Source: Nitzschia sp. pyKryTriq1
Taxonomy: Eukaryota > Bacillariophyta > Bacillariophyceae > Bacillariales > Bacillariaceae
Direction: 5' to 3'
Assembly: GCA_956465555.1 (NCBI GenBank)
Contig: OY101130.1
Coordinates: 372,001-436,000, forward strand
DNA length: 64,000 nucleotides
Shown: piece by piece, positions 42,901-52,552 of the stretch
Layout: each line of letters starts with the position of its first letter
How positions within the stretch are numbered: the first letter of the stretch is position 1
Notes under the pieces: generated by a model
The model's input: the letters and a program-made list of their open reading frames with translations, nothing else
What the model was told of the DNA's origin: nothing
Database searches by the model: none
Translations under genes and position numbers: made by a program

Positions 42901-43602
42901 TCACAACATGTTGCCAGCAGAGAACCAAACATCATTGCCTTCAATAACCACCACGGGCGGGTACAAAGGGGCGAGAAAGAAAAAAGAAAGAGGAGATATG
43001 AGGAATAATCGATTGCATAAAAGAAATACTACAAGTATACCACTAGAGCAAAATTTATTTCAAGCGAGCAATATAACAAATTGCCTGAATATTTACGATT
43101 AGCAGGCAACGGCAACAACACTTTCTACTACATGATAGTACTAGTAGACGAAGCTACTTCGTATCCTCAATAAAATAAGCCGTGAGGAAGCCTTCCACCA
43201 CCGCCAGGATGCACCCATCCTTCGAATGGAAATGGTGCACGTCCCCCTTTCTTGACCTTTTCAAGCAGAGCGCCACTCCTCCTGTCGTGCTGTTGGTGGT
43301 GCTTGGTCGTTTTCTCTTTTCTCTCAACCATTTCATCTCCCCGCTTCTACTTCCTCGCGTTCGCTAGCTTTGTTGGCCTTCGGCAATCCTCGGTCACGAC
43401 TGTTTGTTTGCGAACCTTCTGGAACTAAAGTTTGCGAACCGGCTATTTTCTACAGTAGCTAGTACTAGAGAGTAGCTACTCCTCGTCATACTACAGACGA
43501 GCCCGTACCGTACCGTACCGTATACTACTAGAGAACTCTTGGCGCGAACCAAGCGTCGCCGTCTTCGGCACGTGCGGTAGATAGAGAGCATCGTCTTTTA
43601 AT
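42901..43602. other. Intergenic stretch, no gene seen
   Basis: Spacer of 0.7 kb between the first Cys-rich gene and the 321-bp tandem duplication. It has AGTACTAGAGAGTAG-like strings near 43461 and GTACC repeats near 43504-43522. No gene recognised. Confidence 0.4.
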
Positions 43603-44244
43603 TATTATAGCCCAAAAGGACCTAATGTTATCTAGGCCCAAAGAAGGGCTTATTGTTTTATTGAATCCGAATCGTGTTGTGTTTGGCGGGTTTGCTTCGG
43701 TCATTTTTTCCTGCCAGGCGAATCATCATCATCACGCAACAATAATCATCAACCAACGCAAATACCACCTCTCTCTTTCTCGTTGTCATAATCTGCCGGA
43801 ACTCAACACCAACAGCACCCTCATCAAGCAACTTTTCCAAATCCGCCATCTTAGATCAACAATATCATGAAGTTTTACCTCGCTACTACTAGTATGTTGC
43901 TGCTCGTTACTTCCACTTTTGCCTATTATAGCCCAAAAGGACCTAATGTTATCTAGGCCCAAAGAAGGGCTTATTGTTTTATTGAATCCGAATCGTGTTG
44001 TGTTTGGCGGGTTTGCTTCGGTCATTTTTTCCTGCCAGGCGAATCATCATCATCACGCAACAATAATCATCAACCAACGCAAATACCACCTCTCTCTTTC
44101 TCGTTGTCATAATCTGCCGGAACTCAACACCAACAGCACCCTCATCAAGCAACTTTTCCAAATCCGCCATCTTAGATCAACAATATCATGAAGTTTTACC
44201 TCGCTACTACTAGTATGTTGCTGCTCGTTACTTCCACTTTTGCC
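43603..44244. repeat. Perfect 321-bp tandem duplication
   Basis: Unit A (43603-43923) and unit B (43924-44244) appear identical along their whole length. Each holds an upstream segment, the 5' leader and the first 19 codons (the signal peptide) of the Cys-rich gene at 44188. The junction falls right after the signal-peptide codons. The identity means either a very recent duplication or an assembly artefact. Confidence 0.9.
43867..43956 (+). pseudogene. Truncated copy of Cys-rich protein 2 (signal peptide only)
   Basis: The start of the Cys-rich gene as duplicated in unit A: 19 codons of signal peptide (MKFYLATTSMLLLVTSTFA) run into noncoding sequence of unit B and stop after ten further codons. 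The mature domain is missing. If transcribed from its own promoter copy it would yield only a 29-residue peptide. Confidence 0.8.
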
Positions 44245-44523
44245 GTGGTTGAGCAAGAACAACAACAAGAACAAAGTACGCCTAGCATGATGCTGCGCGG
44301 TCTCAAAGGCAAGCCCGACTTCACATCCCAACCAGGCGGCAATGGCAACGGGGGCAACTCATTCGCATCTGTTTGTTGCAAGCCTCGCAAGTCTTCTACG
44401 GACTGTGATACTTGGGAACAAGTCGCTAAATGTACAGATAATCTCGCCAAATTCCCTGATACTTCTTCATTTGAAGGATGCGTCTGGGACCCCAAGAAAA
44501 AGTGTGTTGGGCTTCCCAAGTAA
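44188..44523 (+). CDS. Small secreted cysteine-rich protein 2
   Basis: A 111-residue paralogue of the gene at 42568: signal peptide (to about residue 19, STFA), a Gln/Glu-rich pro-segment with MLRGLKGKP, a Gly/Asn spacer, then the cysteine domain with spacing CC-x8-C-x8-C-x15-C-x7-C. Shared residues include CCKPRK, DCD-x-W, F-x-GCVW and KKC. Its promoter, leader and signal peptide are within unit B of the tandem duplication. Likely secreted; function unknown. Rapidly changing small secreted proteins can be wall components, toxins or signals, but nothing in the sequence decides between these. Confidence 0.82.
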   Translation: MKFYLATTSMLLLVTSTFAVVEQEQQQEQSTPSMMLRGLKGKPDFTSQPGGNGNGGNSFASVCCKPRKSSTDCDTWEQVAKCTDNLAKFPDTSSFEGCVWDPKKKCVGLPK

Positions 44524-44944
44524 CAACAAAGTTTGCGAGAAAATAGCATCGCCTTCAATGAAGGGTACGACGAGAAGAGAAAGACTGAAAGAGCCACGGG
44601 TACATCAAATGCGAAAGGAAAATCCGAGCATAGAAAAAATAACAGAAAAATAGAAACACACACAACATATTATTGCATTGCTCTTCTTCTTTCTGCTACT
44701 AGTAAGGCGTAGAGACTGCCCAATAATTGGATTGGGAAAACATTGCTACTGTAGCATGTTGCACAAGGTCGTCAAAGAAATTATATCTTCTGTATCGATT
44801 CAATGCGTGTGGTATCTCGGATAAAAACATCGATAATTGTGCGGGACAGGGACAACTCTATCCAGCCAGCAAGGAAAATGTAGCGACGACACCAGTCGTA
44901 GTTGTGATAGAAGCTCGTAGAATTATTATCATCTAGTACAACTA
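44524..44944. other. Convergent 3' spacer
   Basis: About 0.4 kb between the Cys-rich gene and the MYND gene. No gene or RNA recognised. Confidence 0.4.
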
Positions 44945-45736
44945 CTACACCACAAAACACCCACCCAACTTGGCTGCGTATTGAAAATACAATGCGAATC
45001 CTTCTATCATGGACTTCTTCGAACGAAGAAGATGTGCGTCTTGCTGTCGTTTTAAACACTCGTAAAAGCTTTCGGAAAGTTCTTGGCACTCTTCCGACGC
45101 TACGAGAAAGCCATCATTCGTCTGCAAGGCTTGAAAGAGGGTTCGATGGGGTTCTGCCGCAAGGCAACTCTTTTTGTGACACGCCTTCCAATGCTGTGCT
45201 TGACAATCTCGCGAACAATACTGGACGATTTTACATCGGGAGCAGTGCTTCTTTTTCGTCTTGCTCATTTCATTGTCATTATCATTGTCATTGTCATTGT
45301 CGTTGCTAGTAGTAGTTTTAGTAGCCACTATTGCTACTTTTTGAGTACAATTCGCGCAGTGGTCGTAGTGAGGCGTGGCTTCGTTGCTCCCACCATGAGT
45401 GGATCCCAAAAAGGCAGCTAGCTCGGGTGGAATTGCAGGGTTTCCTGTTTGCGTAGTATGAGGTCGATTCCATTTCGGGCCTTTGAAAGCTTCGTAGTTT
45501 TCATCGTTGGGTTTGAGCGGTCGGAGGGAATGCGCATTTTCTTCGAGCAAAAGGGCGGGTGGGCAGTATTCTTGGAGAATTTTCAACATTTCTTTCCAGT
45601 CGTCAATAGTAGCACTGGCTGGTAAGGGCTGATATAGGGCAAAAGTCGTGGACCGAAATGTTGGACTGACTTGTTGAAGATAGGAGGTTCTGGTTTGTTC
45701 GGTCGGATATTCGACCGAGAAAAAGAGATATCCCAT
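44945..45736 (-). CDS. MYND-type zinc finger protein
   Basis: A 263-residue protein. The N-terminal half (1-115) has no recognised domain but looks folded (DDWKEMLKILQEYCPPALLLEEN). A MYND finger follows: C127, C130, then after an Asn-Asp repeat insertion (about 145-155) C165-x2-C168, Y173-C174, C178, H182-W183, H187 and C191, the standard C-C-C-C-C-C-H-C layout. The finger is stretched by the (ND)n insertion between the first and second Cys pairs, coded by an imperfect TCATTG repeat. The C-terminus is helical (ECQELSESFYECLKRQQD). MYND fingers bind proline-rich peptides in chromatin and signalling proteins. Partner unknown. A 170-bp fragment of this gene lies displaced at 42092-42261. Confidence 0.85.
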   Translation of the reverse strand: MGYLFFSVEYPTEQTRTSYLQQVSPTFRSTTFALYQPLPASATIDDWKEMLKILQEYCPPALLLEENAHSLRPLKPNDENYEAFKGPKWNRPHTTQTGNPAIPPELAAFLGSTHGGSNEATPHYDHCANCTQKVAIVATKTTTSNDNDNDNDNDNEMSKTKKKHCSRCKIVQYCSRDCQAQHWKACHKKSCLAAEPHRTLFQALQTNDGFLVASEECQELSESFYECLKRQQDAHLLRSKKSMIEGFALYFQYAAKLGGCFVV

Positions 45737-46318
45737 ATTTTGTTGTTGCTCCGCCGCCGACTATTAGTAGAAATAGAACAGTCGCACTAGCCCTTCGCTG
45801 CTATAAGTCGTCAGAGCATGAAAATACAGCTCTTCGGTCGAGATGCGATCTTTGGTATGTTAGCCTTTGTCGAGTCGTCTGATGAGAGGAAACAACAGTG
45901 GTGGATGATCTACCGATGTATTGAACCATCGTCAAGATCGATGCGGATCTCGTCTTCGCTATCGTCGCCTGCGCGAAAAGATCGCTTATTTATTTTTTTC
46001 GTGTGTTTTCGTGGCTATTGAGAGCGAGGCGTCTTGCTCGTTCGTGTCCGCCAAAAAGGCCAGTCTGTCCGACAACGGTCGATGAGATGCTCCGCGATCT
46101 GTCTCGCTGATGCGAGTATTACGGAGAGACGATGACGAATGACGAGACGACGAGAGAGCGACGACGCGATGAGGGAGATGGGAGACGCCTCTACCCGGTA
46201 CCGGTATTACTTCCTACCGGTACTTCCTCGCATCTCCTTTCTCCTTTCTATAGATATTATATTTTCCTTCTGCGGATGAAACCAAAAGAACATTAGTCCA
46301 CCCCTCTCCTCTGAAGAA
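45737..46318. other. Divergent intergenic region
   Basis: Spacer of 0.58 kb between the MYND gene (minus) and a plus-strand gene. Two TACCGGTA palindromes 16 bp apart (46199-46206 and 46215-46222) lie about 100 bp before the plus-strand start. No other feature. Confidence 0.45.
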
Positions 46319-46918
46319 ATGTTTCCTCTATTGTCAGTCGTCAGCACGATGATTCCAGCAACGAAGAGTCGTTATGGTAGAAGAGTATTTTCAGTAATGG
46401 CGTCGTTGAAGACGACAACAACCGCGACTCCCGGTCAGCAGCAAAGGGTGATGGCCGTTTCTATGCTACCGGTAATGCGATGCAGCAGAACCTTTTCATC
46501 TACGAGCAGCAGCAGCAGCAGTATTATGCAGTCGAATATTTCTTGGGCGTCCTCGCGTGCTTTCGGTCGAGAATCCTCCACCACCATCCCTACCACCACC
46601 ACCACCACTAGTATTCGAACCTTTGCCTCTCTGACAGAAACCGAAATCAGGAAGCGTTTGGACGAGTTTCAAGACTTGTTCGTAGAAGCTCGGCTTTGCA
46701 TTGAAGATGTGACGGAATCGGAAGGGACAAAGTACTTTGATGACGACGCCGAAGCCGCCCAAGAAGCAGTTCAAGCAGCGGTGGATGCCTTTGAACAGCT
46801 CATTCAAGATATTGAGGACCCCAACGAGAAGAACCGTGTGTTACGTGGAAATGGATTGAAGGTGGAACAACTTAAGGGAGAGCTCGACTTGGCCCTCAAG
46901 GGCGGGCATGATCATTAA
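46319..46918 (+). CDS. Small conserved-looking helical protein, probable organelle import
   Basis: A 199-residue protein. Residues 1-100 are rich in Ser, Thr, Arg and Met and poor in acidic residues, as in a mitochondrial presequence (RRVFSVMASLKTT, MRCSRTFSSTS, SIRTFASL). The mature part (about 103-199) is acidic and helical: ETEIRKRLDEFQDLFVEARLCIEDVTES, then FDDDAEAAQEAVQAAVDAFEQLIQDI and GLKVEQLKGELDLALKGGHDH. No domain name recognised. The regular heptads suggest a helical hairpin or a small assembly factor. One TACCGGTA (46467) falls within the presequence codons. Confidence 0.72.
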   Translation: MFPLLSVVSTMIPATKSRYGRRVFSVMASLKTTTTATPGQQQRVMAVSMLPVMRCSRTFSSTSSSSSSIMQSNISWASSRAFGRESSTTIPTTTTTTSIRTFASLTETEIRKRLDEFQDLFVEARLCIEDVTESEGTKYFDDDAEAAQEAVQAAVDAFEQLIQDIEDPNEKNRVLRGNGLKVEQLKGELDLALKGGHDH

Positions 46919-47175
46919 AAAATATAAACATCAGTCTTTTAGATCCAAGAAGATCTTTATTGTGTGATGAATACCGGTAGCTCTCTACGCTAGTAGATTG
47001 TAGAGAGCTCCAGTAAATTTGCTCTTGACTTCGACAAGCTGGCCTACTGGCATGTCTATTTTCTCATTCTGTGGCGAGCGTTCAACCTAGAGCTACAGTA
47101 CCGCATCTCTGGGGTCAGCGACGCGCTAATACCAGTCGACACATTCCTTCGCTCAAGGAAGCGAATAAAAGTATA

Positions 47176-49242
47176 TTACTGTTCTTCATTTTTCTGCTGC
47201 TGTCGATCGACCCATCTTTGAAAGTTTTTGTCAGTGTACCGGGATGCTTCGTCAAACATTTCTTCGTCGGCTACAAAGCAATGTAGTATTGTCAATATTC
47301 CCGTATCAAAGACACTCATGAACATACTCGCCACAAAATAGGAAATGCAAAAGATAAAGAGAATGGGGCCGCCATAGCTGTAGAGAGTGTCGGAATCCTT
47401 GAGAACGTAGTCTTCGTGCTCGACAAGCGTGTAGTAGGCAATAAAGGTAGTCAGAATACTGATCAAGAGCTTGCCAGTAAACAAGACAGCGCCACTGACG
47501 GAAGAAACGGCTCCAATCCGACCAGTATTTCGTAGAATCAAAAAGAAGGACTTTCGTCCACTTTCCATAAAGGAAGTTCCGAAGATGGCACATTGAATGT
47601 ATGCATTCTTGTTGATGAACTTCATTATCCGTTCCACACAACATAAACAGCACTGGCAACAGCATAAAAGCATGTTTGCCACTTTTCGATTCGTCAAGGA
47701 TGCTACGGTCCGTTGAATCTTGATCAAAATGGCTCGTAGAAGCCTCACAATAGCGATCAAGAGACTCCCGAAAGCCACAGTCCCCAAATGATACCGCAAG
47801 GTTGTACCAAGCGCTCCCATCACCCAATAGCTGTTGACATGTCGTTTCTCCACTGTAAAGTACCATCTCGAGACAGCCAAAGCCACGGACATGTCCCCAA
47901 TGGCCAAGATAAAGGACGCTATCCAGAAAAAGATGAAAAGCATATACCAACCACAATAGGTCACAAAATCATCGAATTGAAATACCCGTATAGAGACTTC
48001 AGTTCCTTGAAAGTCAACTTGAAAACTACGAGTCGCGACTTCTCCTAGACTTGCTAGGTTGACCGAAAAGTATCCCCACACGATCCAAAAACCAAGCAAG
48101 ACGACACCTTGCAGGCATGGGATTCCAAAGAGCAGAACCATGCGATTAATGGCTCGCCCAGCTTCTCGAACGCATCCAACGGCGGTCTGGATTGAGCTCC
48201 GAAAACAACACGCCAACAAGAAGAAAAGAGCAGATAGGCCAAACAAAAAGTAGCTGGTAATTTTTGTGTACTTGATTTGCTCTTCTCGCACTGTCGGCGG
48301 ATCTTCGAGAGCCCATTTCTCCGCCACATCATAGGTAAAGTATCCAGCGATCGCAAATACACCCACAACACATGCAATGGAGGCCCAAATGATGGTCGTT
48401 AATAAAAATGGGATCCGCAGTAAACCAACGTACAATAGACTCAACAGCAGCGAGACCCCGAATCCGAATCCAGCAATGAGATATCTCGCCGCCCACAAGT
48501 CTCCGTAGAGATTGGACCAAAAGGCGTGAGTTTGTAAAGGATTGATCGCATTAACAGGTTTATCTGTTGCACTCCCTGTCAACTCCGCAATTCGTACTTC
48601 CGCATCGCTCGTTAGGTAACACCGTCGAAACAAATCATATGTGTCGCCCACGTAATAGGCAAAACCCAAGCCCCGGGCAATCCCATCCGACTTCCATGAG
48701 GCTTTCACATCGTTATTGGGAAAGCAATCATCCGTAGTACAGGTCAGCACATCGTCTGACTGACTGTAATCGGCGACTCGGATGAGACCTGTGGCGTTTT
48801 TTAGTTCAGCCAACCCATCTTCCGTTTGCCAGATGCCATCGTAGGTGATAAGAGTCCGAACATCTGTTAGATCGTCTTTGACGAGTCCACGCAGGGAGGG
48901 GCACTCCTCGACGCAAACACCACCTGTGTAGGAGTTGACGTAATATAAATAGGGATAATTCGTCATGTCGCGGCCTCCAAAGTTCAGCCCACAAATATTG
49001 CCATCATAGTCCATAGGGTAGACAATCACTCGTGGATCTCCCCTCTGAATGGCATACAAGCCAATCCACGAAAAGGCGATCATCGCAGCTAATAACAATC
49101 CAAAGCATCCTCTGTCAGTACACTGCCTCTGTAGAATCGGACCGTCCCAGTCTGGTGGTACTTGTAATTTTTGATGGGCTTCCTTTTTGAATTCATCGTC
49201 CTCGTCATCATAGTCATCGATAGTCGATCTTGGCCGGATCAT
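47176..49242 (-). CDS. Choline transporter-like protein (CTL/SLC44 family)
   Basis: A 688-residue multi-pass membrane protein matching the SLC44/CTL layout. There is a cytosolic N-terminus and a first helix after RGCFGLLLAAMIAFSWIGLYAI. A large lumenal/extracellular Cys-rich loop (about 70-230) contains DYDGNICG, YPYLYYVN and CVEECP, all typical of the family. About nine more helices follow, with the conserved C-terminal Choline_transpo region (RYHLGTVAFGSLLIAIVRLLRAIL, NKNAYIQCAIFGTSFMESGRKSFFLILRNTGRIG, VFDTGILTILHCFVADEEM). CTL proteins move choline, and in some cases ethanolamine, across plasma or mitochondrial membranes for phospholipid synthesis. No intron is needed. Confidence 0.93.
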   Translation of the reverse strand: MIRPRSTIDDYDDEDDEFKKEAHQKLQVPPDWDGPILQRQCTDRGCFGLLLAAMIAFSWIGLYAIQRGDPRVIVYPMDYDGNICGLNFGGRDMTNYPYLYYVNSYTGGVCVEECPSLRGLVKDDLTDVRTLITYDGIWQTEDGLAELKNATGLIRVADYSQSDDVLTCTTDDCFPNNDVKASWKSDGIARGLGFAYYVGDTYDLFRRCYLTSDAEVRIAELTGSATDKPVNAINPLQTHAFWSNLYGDLWAARYLIAGFGFGVSLLLSLLYVGLLRIPFLLTTIIWASIACVVGVFAIAGYFTYDVAEKWALEDPPTVREEQIKYTKITSYFLFGLSALFFLLACCFRSSIQTAVGCVREAGRAINRMVLLFGIPCLQGVVLLGFWIVWGYFSVNLASLGEVATRSFQVDFQGTEVSIRVFQFDDFVTYCGWYMLFIFFWIASFILAIGDMSVALAVSRWYFTVEKRHVNSYWVMGALGTTLRYHLGTVAFGSLLIAIVRLLRAILIKIQRTVASLTNRKVANMLLCCCQCCLCCVERIMKFINKNAYIQCAIFGTSFMESGRKSFFLILRNTGRIGAVSSVSGAVLFTGKLLISILTTFIAYYTLVEHEDYVLKDSDTLYSYGGPILFIFCISYFVASMFMSVFDTGILTILHCFVADEEMFDEASRYTDKNFQRWVDRQQQKNEEQ

Positions 49243-49827
49243 TGTATTGCACTTCTATTCGAGTTTACGGTGATGTGAATGGGGATTGTAGCTCCTATGC
49301 ATAGGAGCAGTTCAGCAAGACGGGATAAAGGATACCTACTAGAGGAGTATTCGTATGAAGTAAAATGGCAAGAGGAGTTTGCTATTTCGTTTCCGATAGA
49401 AGAGTATTCTCTAGAACTCGTACTAGTGAAGAGGATCGGAAGCAATTTTCCTTGGTGGGCGCCGTCGCCGTGGGAATCAAATTCAGTAATATGCCCCAAA
49501 ACCCAACGACACGATTCATGTTATCCAGAAACGAATAGTATTAAATGATCGGCCGATCCAAATTTGGCGTCTGAAACATGAAAATGGGTCACGTAAGACT
49601 CGTAAGACTGAAAAGGACGACCGACTCGACTGTGAGTATCGGTATTTCGAGGCTCGAGTGATACATATAGACTCTAGACGACGACGCGACTCTACTACTA
49701 CCGCGGTACTCTAATAGCAACATTAATTGATTGACTGTTTGGGTATGCGGGAGCCTTCCTGGTGACATTATTCGAATGACCACGCTAATAAAATGGCCAT
49801 GTGCATTCAACACTGCTTAGTGCTCTA
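49243..49827. other. Intergenic stretch, no gene seen
   Basis: Spacer of 0.58 kb upstream of the CTL gene. It contains TACCGCGGTA near 49700, a longer relative of the TACCGGTA palindrome. No gene recognised. Confidence 0.4.
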
Positions 49828-50655
49828 CTAGCGGAAATAGATAAAATAATTTCCATCAGCTTCTTGGGCAATCCGTGGAGCAAAACCCAGGAGATCGTGT
49901 ATATGAGTGGCCACAGTATCGCGAAATCGCTGACGAGCAGCGTCCTTTCCCAATTCAGACAAATTACAGCGTTCGTTTTCAAGTTGGTAAAAATCACTTG
50001 GGATTGCTTTCCCTTCGTTCTTGCGGAAAGCGAGAAGTACTAGTCGAACAAAATGATCCGCCGTTGTCATGGGGGAAATGGAGTCGCCCAGCCTATAAGA
50101 ACCCGGAGGAAAGGGTACCATGGAAGGAAAGCCGGCAGTGGTTTCGCTCTCTCGTATCAGCGAAAGAGCCCACTCAATTCGTCTTGTTTTGTCGATTTCA
50201 ATCATGCTTCTTTCAATAACGGAAACTTTGGTTTCCAGGGTGGATATTTTGTCTTCCAGGCTCAACAATCGTGAATCTGTGACGTTCAAGTTGCGTTCGC
50301 TCGCTACTTTCGAAGCAGCAAGTTCTTCCTTCAGATTCTTTGTTTCGTCCAAAACTATCTGGACGTGGTTGGGCAGGTCCACCGCTTCCGTGGGTTGTTG
50401 GTATTTGCTGGTCGACGACGGTGTGCTATCGGCAAAGAATCCTTCCACTAAGCCCTCGATAGCATCTGTCACTCTGCAGCTGTCCGGAAATTGTTCCATA
50501 TTTTTTTTCGCAACGAATAGTCTCCGAATGACGATCCGGAAGAGGTACTGCGTCGCACTCCGTGGTGCTGGATGACCAGATGTGCTTTTCTTCTGGGTAA
50601 CAGCACAGTTGTCGATGATTACTCGTCGAAAAAGTAGAATGAGCATGCATGGCAT
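49828..50655 (-). CDS. Hypothetical coiled-coil protein
   Basis: An ORF of 275 residues; start uncertain (Met1 at 50655 or Met53 at 50499, MEQFPDSCR). From about residue 95 to 155 there is a coiled coil (IVLDETKNLKEELAASKVASERNLNVTDSRLLSLEDKISTLETKVSVIERSM). The C-terminal part (about 175-275) has FPPGSYRLGDSISPMTTADHFVRLVLLAFRKNEGK and ends HDLLGFAPRIAQEADGNYFIYFR, looking globular. Family not recognised. The first ~50 residues (RR- and K-rich) may not be coding. Confidence 0.6.
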   Translation of the reverse strand: MPCMLILLFRRVIIDNCAVTQKKSTSGHPAPRSATQYLFRIVIRRLFVAKKNMEQFPDSCRVTDAIEGLVEGFFADSTPSSTSKYQQPTEAVDLPNHVQIVLDETKNLKEELAASKVASERNLNVTDSRLLSLEDKISTLETKVSVIERSMIEIDKTRRIEWALSLIRESETTAGFPSMVPFPPGSYRLGDSISPMTTADHFVRLVLLAFRKNEGKAIPSDFYQLENERCNLSELGKDAARQRFRDTVATHIHDLLGFAPRIAQEADGNYFIYFR

Positions 50656-51274
50656 GACAAGAGGACATAATCACGTTCGTTGAAAGAAATTTAGAGAGCT
50701 GTCATCCCTCAAAAGTTCGAGCGGTGCAGGAAAATCTGAGATGTGCCGCCGGCCTCGCGCCCGCAGAGCAGAAAGTGCTCATTGGGCTTTTCGCTCACCA
50801 GCATTCGTACCTTGTTCGTACGCGTATAGTACACGATCGTCTGGAAAGACCTGCCTGTTGTTCCAGCGCCATCTTCTACAGGTATACTGTAGCCACAACT
50901 TCACTTGAGGTTACCATCGGCTTATTTCCCCGAAGATTATTGCCACTTTATCACCTTCAAGTCTGAGCAACCACAGTAAATCTGTGTTGCGGTAACAATC
51001 TAATTGAATCACGATCCAAGTCATGAAGTGCTTCGAAGAGAAATTTAGCTACTGCATATCTACTCTACTCGAAGTAGACCAAGCAAGGTCGGCCGAACAG
51101 AGTAAAACGACTGCTGTACTATTGTAGTACTACAGCAGTTTTGACATTCTTTTCTTCGTCGTCATTCATACCGTATTACAAAATCCCTCATTTACCCCCA
51201 GCCCAATAGTAGTAGTACTACGACGAGTAGCTATAGTACCAGTACTACTATTACTACCCACTACACTCCTCTTT
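50656..51274. other. Intergenic stretch, no gene seen
   Basis: Spacer of 0.6 kb. The part near 51200-51260 is made of AGTAGTACTACGAGTAG-like strings. No gene recognised. Confidence 0.4.
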
Positions 51275-52552
51275 TCATAGCATCGGGTGTTGCTGCTGCT
51301 GGTCCGCAGCAGTTGGCCGCGACGAAGATGCGCCGGCGGCGCCGGCGCCCCTTTGATGCTGAGATGCTGCCTGCACCAACGAATCGAAGGCTAGCCTTAA
51401 GGCTTGGCTCTGCTGATCGATGGTCGATTGCTGGGTACTAGGTGCCTGCACCAACGACTCGAAGGCTTGCCTTAAAGCTTGGCTCTGCTGATCGATGGTC
51501 GATTGCTGGGTACTAGGTGTGCTAGTAGGAGCAGCAGTGAAAGTCGTAGTTTGCTGCCATGGTGGTCCCACAATGCCGGCGCCGCCGTTGTTGCGATTGT
51601 TGAGATGATCTATTGAGGCTGGAAATGCCAAACCTGCCAACGTTGATGGATGGTACATACTCGAAGAAAAAATCGGGTTGGTGTTAGGTAGCGCCGGCGC
51701 TCCTGGCACATGATTCAACGGGACGGAGAGCGGGTGGGAGGGAAGGAAATGCTGCAGAGCAGGAGCAGCAGCTGAGCTGGTGGGGATGGTCCACTGAGGA
51801 TATTGTTGATGTTGCTGCAGCGGCGGCGGAGCTGGTGGTGGTGGCGGAGCACCAAGCATATCAGTGGGAGCCTGCATAGGCGCTTTCTTAACAGCCATGA
51901 TTATAGATGCCAGCGAATTGGTTGCTTCGATCGCTTTGCTCAAGTTGAGTTGTATATCCGCCATGAGAGCATCTACCGTTGGCATATCCATCGGTGTCGT
52001 CGTGCTCGAGGAAGTGTTTTGGGCGGTTGTTTCACTATCTTGGTTGTTTTCCTTCGTTTTGCTACGCTTCGCTTTTCGGTTTTGCCCCTCTTTAGATCGC
52101 AAAGCATGCCAAACCTTCTCAGCTGCGACTGTGCGGCCAACCTCTTCCCATCTATTGGCTCCGTCTTTCCCTTTGACCAGTCGTAAGAATTTGGTTCCCT
52201 CTTTGAGAACCTCATCAAGAACAGTCTCCACGTATAGCCTTTTTTGATCCCGCGGTCGAGAACTATATTCGTCCTTGAATTGCGCAATGACCTGAAGCAT
52301 TCTCTTGTTACCGGGGTAGTTTTGGTAGGGTTTTCCTCTGCCTACAAGCACATCGTGTTCGAGTGGCCCTGGAGGAAACTGCAGCGGTCCGGAGGAGTAG
52401 CCTTTTCCGCCGCCGAAAGGATCATCAACCACATCGTCTGGATCGCTGTCCTTCTTCCTTTTTGCAGGAGGATGCAGTTTATCGATTTCGTCGTCGTTCG
52501 TCGATGCATTGTCATCACCCGACTCCGAAGAAGACTGCGAAGAGTCGTCCAT
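51275..52552 (-). CDS. DUF6824-type protein, putative nuclear factor
   Basis: A 425-residue protein from the ATG at 52552 (the open frame runs a few codons further up, without ATG, through a CATAG acceptor-like site, so a short 5' exon is possible). After an acidic, Ser-rich N-terminus with KRKK, a conserved domain at about 64-165 reads EHDVLVGRGKPYQNYPGNKRMLQVI, then VETVLDEVLKEGTKFLR and VAAEKVWHALRSK; this is the DUF6824 pattern that is greatly expanded in diatoms. A basic stretch follows (KAKRSKTKE). The C-terminus is Pro/Gln/Ala-rich and holds two adjacent copies of a 25-residue unit (PSTQQSTIDQQSQALR-x-AF-x-SLVQA). Nuclear and DNA-binding roles have been suggested for the family; none is proven here. 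Confidence 0.82.
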   Translation of the reverse strand: MDDSSQSSSESGDDNASTNDDEIDKLHPPAKRKKDSDPDDVVDDPFGGGKGYSSGPLQFPPGPLEHDVLVGRGKPYQNYPGNKRMLQVIAQFKDEYSSRPRDQKRLYVETVLDEVLKEGTKFLRLVKGKDGANRWEEVGRTVAAEKVWHALRSKEGQNRKAKRSKTKENNQDSETTAQNTSSSTTTPMDMPTVDALMADIQLNLSKAIEATNSLASIIMAVKKAPMQAPTDMLGAPPPPPAPPPLQQHQQYPQWTIPTSSAAAPALQHFLPSHPLSVPLNHVPGAPALPNTNPIFSSSMYHPSTLAGLAFPASIDHLNNRNNGGAGIVGPPWQQTTTFTAAPTSTPSTQQSTIDQQSQALRQAFESLVQAPSTQQSTIDQQSQALRLAFDSLVQAASQHQRGAGAAGASSSRPTAADQQQQHPML

